This document shows, piece by piece, positions 60,571 to 64,000 of a stretch of DNA of 64,000 nt. The notes beneath the pieces are model-generated. The model was not told the origin of the DNA. It saw nothing but the letters and a program-made list of their open reading frames with translations, and did no database searches. Each line of letters opens with the position of its first letter. Within the stretch, counting starts at the first letter, position 1. The position numbers and the translations under genes were made by a program. The stretch is taken from the NCBI RefSeq assembly GCF_030287445.1, contig NZ_JASVWB010000002.1, forward strand, positions 4,588,001 through 4,652,000, read 5' to 3'. The DNA is from Streptomyces sp. ALI-76-A. Its GTDB lineage: Bacteria > Actinomycetota > Actinomycetes > Streptomycetales > Streptomycetaceae.

Positions 60571-61284
60571 TCAGCGGCCCTCGTCGCGATGCGCGGCCTC
60601 CTCTTCGGCCTGCTTGGCCTCGACCTCGGGGTCCAGCACGGACTGGCCGCTGCCGTCCACCGAGGCCAGCCGAGTCGATTCGGGGACCTCCGTCGCGGCG
60701 GGGGGCTCGACCAACCAGTCCGGGTTGGCCTGCTTGTCCCACCACTTCCAGGCGGCGTAGGCACCGCCCGCGACGACGCCCGCGACCGCCAGCGCCTTGG
60801 CGAGCCGGCCGGCCCGCGCACGTCGCTGCTGCTTGCGGACGAGCTTCTGGATCTCCTTGGGCGAGATCTGGCCGCGCAGGGCGGCCAGCGCGGCGGCACT
60901 GCGCGCAGCGGCCTCGCCTCGGACGGGGCCTGCCGCGGCCACCGCCTGTTCAATCTTCGGCCGGGAATAGTCGGCGGCCTGCTTGGCCGCCTTGCGGGTA
61001 CGTTCGGCGGCTTCGTGGGCTGCCTGGTCGACCTTCGGCGGGACATGTGCGAGAGCCTGCGACCGAGCCTGGTCCAGACGCGGCGCCACATGAGCGCCGT
61101 ACTGGACCCGGGCCTGTTCGGTGGCCTGCGACACCTTCGGCGCAAGCCGTACGCGTGCCTCGTGTGCGTAGTGCGTGGCCCTGTCCTTGGCGGTGTCGGC
61201 GTAGGGCGCCACCACTTCCGCGGCGTGCAGCACGCTGTCCTTGGCCGAGCCGGTCGCGGCGCGCACGCTGTCGATGCGGGTCAC
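60571..61284 (-). CDS. DUF5324 membrane-associated helical protein
   Basis: Protein of 237 residues. A long amphipathic helical region (about 1-130) rich in Ala, Arg and Gln with repeats of the type VAPxxxxAR, one membrane helix (about 160-178, LAKALAVAGVVAGGAYAAW), and an acidic tail ending EAAHRDEGR. This layout is that of the Streptomyces DUF5324 family. GTG 61284 follows GAGGAGGAACCC. Function unknown; possibly a membrane-shaping or scaffold protein. Confidence 0.85.
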   Translation of the reverse strand: MTRIDSVRAATGSAKDSVLHAAEVVAPYADTAKDRATHYAHEARVRLAPKVSQATEQARVQYGAHVAPRLDQARSQALAHVPPKVDQAAHEAAERTRKAAKQAADYSRPKIEQAVAAAGPVRGEAAARSAAALAALRGQISPKEIQKLVRKQQRRARAGRLAKALAVAGVVAGGAYAAWKWWDKQANPDWLVEPPAATEVPESTRLASVDGSGQSVLDPEVEAKQAEEEAAHRDEGR

Positions 61285-61647
61285 GGGTTCCTCCTCCTCG
61301 GTGGCGTACGGTATTTCGACTTTCCACCCTTTTACGGATCATGCCTGTCCGGGCGAGCCTGGGCATGTGAGATCGGGCATCCGAGTCACGGCCGCAGGCT
61401 CCGGACCACCTGCGATCAAGAACTTCTCACGCGCTGATCATGGGTAAGAGCGGATGAATTCAGGGCAACAGGAGCTTGTCGTCGACAATGCCACGGATCG
61501 TCGCGGCGCGCCCCCGACCCGGGGCCACTCGGCCGGATTTCTGCAAGCGAAACCGCCGAACCCGGGCGCACCGGCGGGTGCCGTGCGACGCGTGCCGCGA
61601 AGCGTGCAAGGATCGGAGGGGCACAGGAAGACAACGGAAGGCAGATC
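61285..61647. other. Divergent DUF5324 / ppiA promoter region
   Basis: No gene is seen in these 360 bp apart from start signals of the two flanking genes. Confidence 0.5.
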
Positions 61648-62181
61648 GTGGCCGAGCAGCTTTACGCCACCCTGAAGACGAACCACGGCGACATCGAAGT
61701 CCGGCTTCTGCCGAACCACGCCCCGAAGACCGTCCGTAACTTCGTCGAACTCGCCCAGGGCGAGCGCGAGTGGACCCACCCGGCCACCGGTGAGAAGTCC
61801 ACCAAGAGGCTCTACGACGGCACGGTCTTCCACCGCGTCATCAGCGGTTTCATGATCCAGGGCGGCGACCCGCTGGGCACCGGCATCGGCGGCCCGGGCT
61901 ACGAGTTCGAGGACGAGTTCCACCCCGACCTCGGCTTCAACAAGCCCTACCTGCTGGCCATGGCCAACGCCGGCCCGGGTACCAACGGCTCGCAGTTCTT
62001 CATCACCGTCTCCCCGACGGCGTGGCTGAACCGCAAGCACACCATCTTCGGCGAGGTCACCGACCCGGCCAGCCAGAAGGTCGTGGACGCCATCGCCGCC
62101 GTCCCGACCTCGCGTCCCAACGACCGTCCGGTCAACGACGTCGTCATCGAGTCCGTCGTCGTCGAGACCCGCCAGGGCTGA
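61648..62181 (+). CDS. ppiA: Peptidyl-prolyl cis-trans isomerase, cyclophilin type
   Basis: Protein of 177 residues without signal peptide. FHRVISGFMIQGGDP (catalytic Arg) and NAGPGTNGSQFFIT, the cyclophilin core; HTIFGEV follows. Accelerates proline isomerisation in the cytoplasm. GTG 61648 follows GGAAGGCAGATC. The first half carries an insertion (TGEKSTKRLYDG) usual for this actinobacterial form. Confidence 0.95.
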   Translation: MAEQLYATLKTNHGDIEVRLLPNHAPKTVRNFVELAQGEREWTHPATGEKSTKRLYDGTVFHRVISGFMIQGGDPLGTGIGGPGYEFEDEFHPDLGFNKPYLLAMANAGPGTNGSQFFITVSPTAWLNRKHTIFGEVTDPASQKVVDAIAAVPTSRPNDRPVNDVVIESVVVETRQG

Positions 62182-62247
62182 GCCCTCGGCAGCGCGCCCC
62201 GCAGGTCCGGTCCGGGATCTCCTCGGTCTGCGCGAAGGGAACCAATC

Positions 62248-62279
62248 GCCCCGCCCGTCCGTAAGGATGAGCGGGGCGG
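62248..62279 (+). terminator. Possible terminator after ppiA
   Basis: Arms CGCCCCGC (62248-62255) and GCGGGGCG (62272-62279), 66 bp after the ppiA stop. Confidence 0.6.
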
Positions 62280-62310
62280 TGCGTGTGCGTACGACGACTT
62301 AGGGGATGTC

Positions 62311-63198
62311 ATGGACCAGGCGGCAGGCAGTTCGCAGGATGCCCAGAGCCTGCCCGGCTGCTACCGGCACCCGGACCGGGAGACCGGCGTCCGCTGCACC
62401 CGCTGCGAGCGTCCGATCTGCCCGGAGTGCATGGTCAGCGCCTCCGTCGGCTTCCAGTGCCCCGACTGCGTGCGCGGCGCCGGCGGCACCGGACCCGCCC
62501 TGGCCGCAGCCCGGCCCCGCACCATCGCCGGCGGCACCATCACCGCCGACCCCCGCCTGCTCACCAAGATCCTCATCGGGATCAACGTCGCGGTGTTCGT
62601 CGCCGTCCACGCCTGGTCGGGGCTGCTGGCCGACCTGGTCCTGCGCGGCGCCTGGCCCCCGCCGCCCTTCGCGCCCACCGAAGGCGTCGCGGACGGTGAG
62701 TGGTACCGCCTGGTGACGTCGATGTTCACGCACAACGAGATCTGGCACATCGCCTTCAACATGCTCAGCCTGTGGTGGCTCGGCGGCCCTCTGGAAGAGG
62801 CCCTCGGCCGGGCCCGCTACCTCGCGGTGTACTTCATCTCCGGACTCGCGGGCAGTGCCCTCGCCTATCTGCTCACGGATCCGGGCACGGGCACGCTCGG
62901 CGCCTCCGGTGCCATCTTCGGTCTCTTCGGGGCCACCGCCGTCCTCGTGCGCCGGCTCAAGTACGACATGCGGCCGATCATCGCGCTGCTGGTGATCAAC
63001 CTCATCTTCACCTTCAACCCAGGGTTCAACATCTCCTGGCAGGCCCACATCGGTGGCCTCGTCGCGGGGGTGGTCACCGGTTACGCCATGGTCAACGCCC
63101 CCCGCCGGCGTCGTGCGCTGGTCCAGTACGGCACCTGTGCGCTGGTCCTGGCCGTGATCCTCGTCTCGATCGTCCTGAGGTCGGCTCAGCTCACCTGA
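62311..63198 (+). CDS. Rhomboid family intramembrane serine protease with zinc-finger head
   Basis: Protein of 295 residues. The cytoplasmic head is a B-box-like zinc finger (Cys17, His20, Cys29, Cys32, Cys37, Cys40, Cys50, Cys53). The rhomboid core has HIAFN (146-150), the catalytic Ser199 in GASGAIFG and His246 in QAHIGG. Six to seven membrane helices. Cleaves membrane substrates of unknown identity. ATG 62311. Located next to crgA as in other Streptomyces. Confidence 0.93.
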   Translation: MDQAAGSSQDAQSLPGCYRHPDRETGVRCTRCERPICPECMVSASVGFQCPDCVRGAGGTGPALAAARPRTIAGGTITADPRLLTKILIGINVAVFVAVHAWSGLLADLVLRGAWPPPPFAPTEGVADGEWYRLVTSMFTHNEIWHIAFNMLSLWWLGGPLEEALGRARYLAVYFISGLAGSALAYLLTDPGTGTLGASGAIFGLFGATAVLVRRLKYDMRPIIALLVINLIFTFNPGFNISWQAHIGGLVAGVVTGYAMVNAPRRRRALVQYGTCALVLAVILVSIVLRSAQLT

Positions 63199-63227
63199 GC
63201 CTGCGCCATGAGCACCTGAGCGGCCCG

Positions 63228-63427
63228 TTGTCCACAGCGTGTGGCGGATCTTGTGCATAGTGTGCGGGAACAGGTTCGCCCCCTGTCTCCGACCAGCGTT
63301 TCCGCAGGTCAGGCAGGGGGCGAACGCGCTTTCGGTTGCCGGTCAGTCAGTCACACCGGCGTCAACACCCGATGAGTTATCCACAGATCGTCTTTCTTTT
63401 CCCCATGTGGAAAACTGCTGTGGATAA
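63228..63427. promoter_or_regulatory. DnaA-box cluster between rhomboid and crgA
   Basis: TTGTCCACA at 63228-63236 (exact), TTATCCACA at 63377-63385, TGTGGAAAA at 63406-63414 and TGTGGATAA at 63419-63427. The second and fourth sit inside a perfect inverted repeat with 14-bp arms, TGAGTTATCCACAG (63373-63386) and its complement (63418-63431). The space between arms is AT-rich for this genome. Two of the boxes are the exact E. coli type. Confidence 0.55.
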
Positions 63428-63474
63428 CTCAGGGGATAGCCCTGGGCAGAGGTGGGTTCATCCCCTGGTGGGCC

Positions 63475-63729
63475 TTACTTCCACTGCGTGGAGACGCCGA
63501 ATCCGGCGGCGATGAACCCGAAGCCCACCACGATGTTCCAGTTGCCCAGGCTGTCGATGGGCAGCGAACCGTCGGTCACATAGAAGACGACGATCCAGGC
63601 CAGGCCGATGAGGAACATGGCCAGCATCACCGGTGCGACCCAGGATCGGCTGGTCAGCTTGATGGCGGTCGCCTGCTTCGCCGGAGGCGGCGTGTAGTCG
63701 GCCTTCTTGCGGATACGTGACTTCGGCAC
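63475..63729 (-). CDS. crgA: Cell division inhibitor CrgA
   Basis: Protein of 84 residues with a basic head ([19 protein letters not shown]) and two membrane helices (about 31-50 and 62-80). CrgA controls FtsZ ring placement and timing of sporulation septa in Streptomyces. GTG 63729. Lies between the DnaA-box cluster and the DUF881 gene, divergent from the latter. Confidence 0.93.
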   Translation of the reverse strand: MPKSRIRKKADYTPPPAKQATAIKLTSRSWVAPVMLAMFLIGLAWIVVFYVTDGSLPIDSLGNWNIVVGFGFIAAGFGVSTQWK

Positions 63730-63869
63730 GAGGGTCTCTCCTGTCGATGCGCTGCGTGGCCGCGCAGGAAACGGGGGCTGGCTCCGAGGCAGCGTACAAG
63801 GGGACTGAGCGCTCCCCCGGGCGTCCGTTAGCGTAGTGCTTCCGCGGTGCCAAAGGAGATAAGGGTACG

Positions 63870-64000
63870 TTGAGCAATTCTGCCGACTCCCCCGGGACGG
63901 GATCCAGTCCTGTCCGCCGACGAGTTCTCCGGCCGGTGCGGGTGCTCACGGCCGGTGTCTTCGCTCTCGCCGGACTCATCTTCTTCACCAGTTTCAACAC
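63870..64000 (+). CDS. DUF881 family protein, 5' part
   Basis: Only the first 43 codons are present and the window ends before the stop. TTG 63870 follows AAAGGAGATAAGG. The translation begins with a short Ser/Pro head, then [20 protein letters not shown] and a hydrophobic helix ending FFTSFNT, as in the membrane anchor of DUF881 proteins that follow crgA in Streptomyces. Incomplete at the right edge. Confidence 0.75.
   Translation, partial: MSNSADSPGTGSSPVRRRVLRPVRVLTAGVFALAGLIFFTSFN

Overview
This is a high-GC actinobacterial chromosome segment carrying the replication origin. Gene order and content point to Streptomyces: rnpA-rpmH-dnaA-oriC-dnaN-gnd-recF-DUF721-gyrB-gyrA, parAB with many GTTTCACGTGAAAC sites, FemX, and the DUF6344, DUF5324 and DLW-39 families. 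I infer genus only. All identifications are by recognition of sequence; no database search was run.

Layout, left to right. 0-5 kb: two GNAT acetyltransferases, an MFS exporter, a serine beta-lactamase-like hydrolase and a small unknown protein. 5.3-11 kb: replicative helicase dnaB, a MATE exporter, and the rpsF-ssb-rpsR-rplI operon. 11-18 kb: cell-wall genes (FemX, an alanine-racemase-fold protein, a polytopic GT87-like glycosyltransferase, a class A PBP). 18-21.5 kb: a PadR regulator with a perfect palindromic operator, inositol-phosphate synthase and an MFS protein. 21.5-33 kb: the conserved actinobacterial block pcnA / DUF6049 / murJ / pseudokinase / sigM / anti-sigma / trxB / trxA, with a consensus sigma-R promoter before trxBA. 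33-40 kb: GNAT, parB, parA, rsmG, jag, yidC, yidD, rnpA and rpmH, all on the minus strand.

40-52 kb: dnaA, oriC (42.35-43.15 kb, about 20 DnaA-box-like 9-mers), dnaN, gnd, recF, a DciA-type DUF721 gene, gyrB, gyrA. Most genes on each side are read away from the origin. 52-64 kb: a DUF3566 membrane protein, tRNA-Ile(GAT), a gene-poor 1 kb stretch with 16-bp minisatellite repeats, small secreted or membrane proteins, a Ser/Thr kinase next to an XRE regulator with its own operator, tRNA-Ala(TGC), DUF5324, a cyclophilin, a rhomboid protease, crgA and the 5' end of a DUF881 gene.

The genes work together in three themes: replication initiation and segregation (DnaA, oriC, DnaN, gyrase, DnaB, DUF721/DciA, ParAB-parS), cell envelope assembly and division (FemX, PBP, MurJ, pseudokinase, YidC, CrgA), and thiol/ECF stress control (SigM, anti-sigma, TrxBA). 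The points most worth a second look are parS sites inside coding sequences including parA and parB, one parS at the centre of a 36-bp palindrome between convergent genes, DnaA-box clusters outside oriC (before dnaB, parA and crgA), and the minisatellite next to tRNA-Ile.
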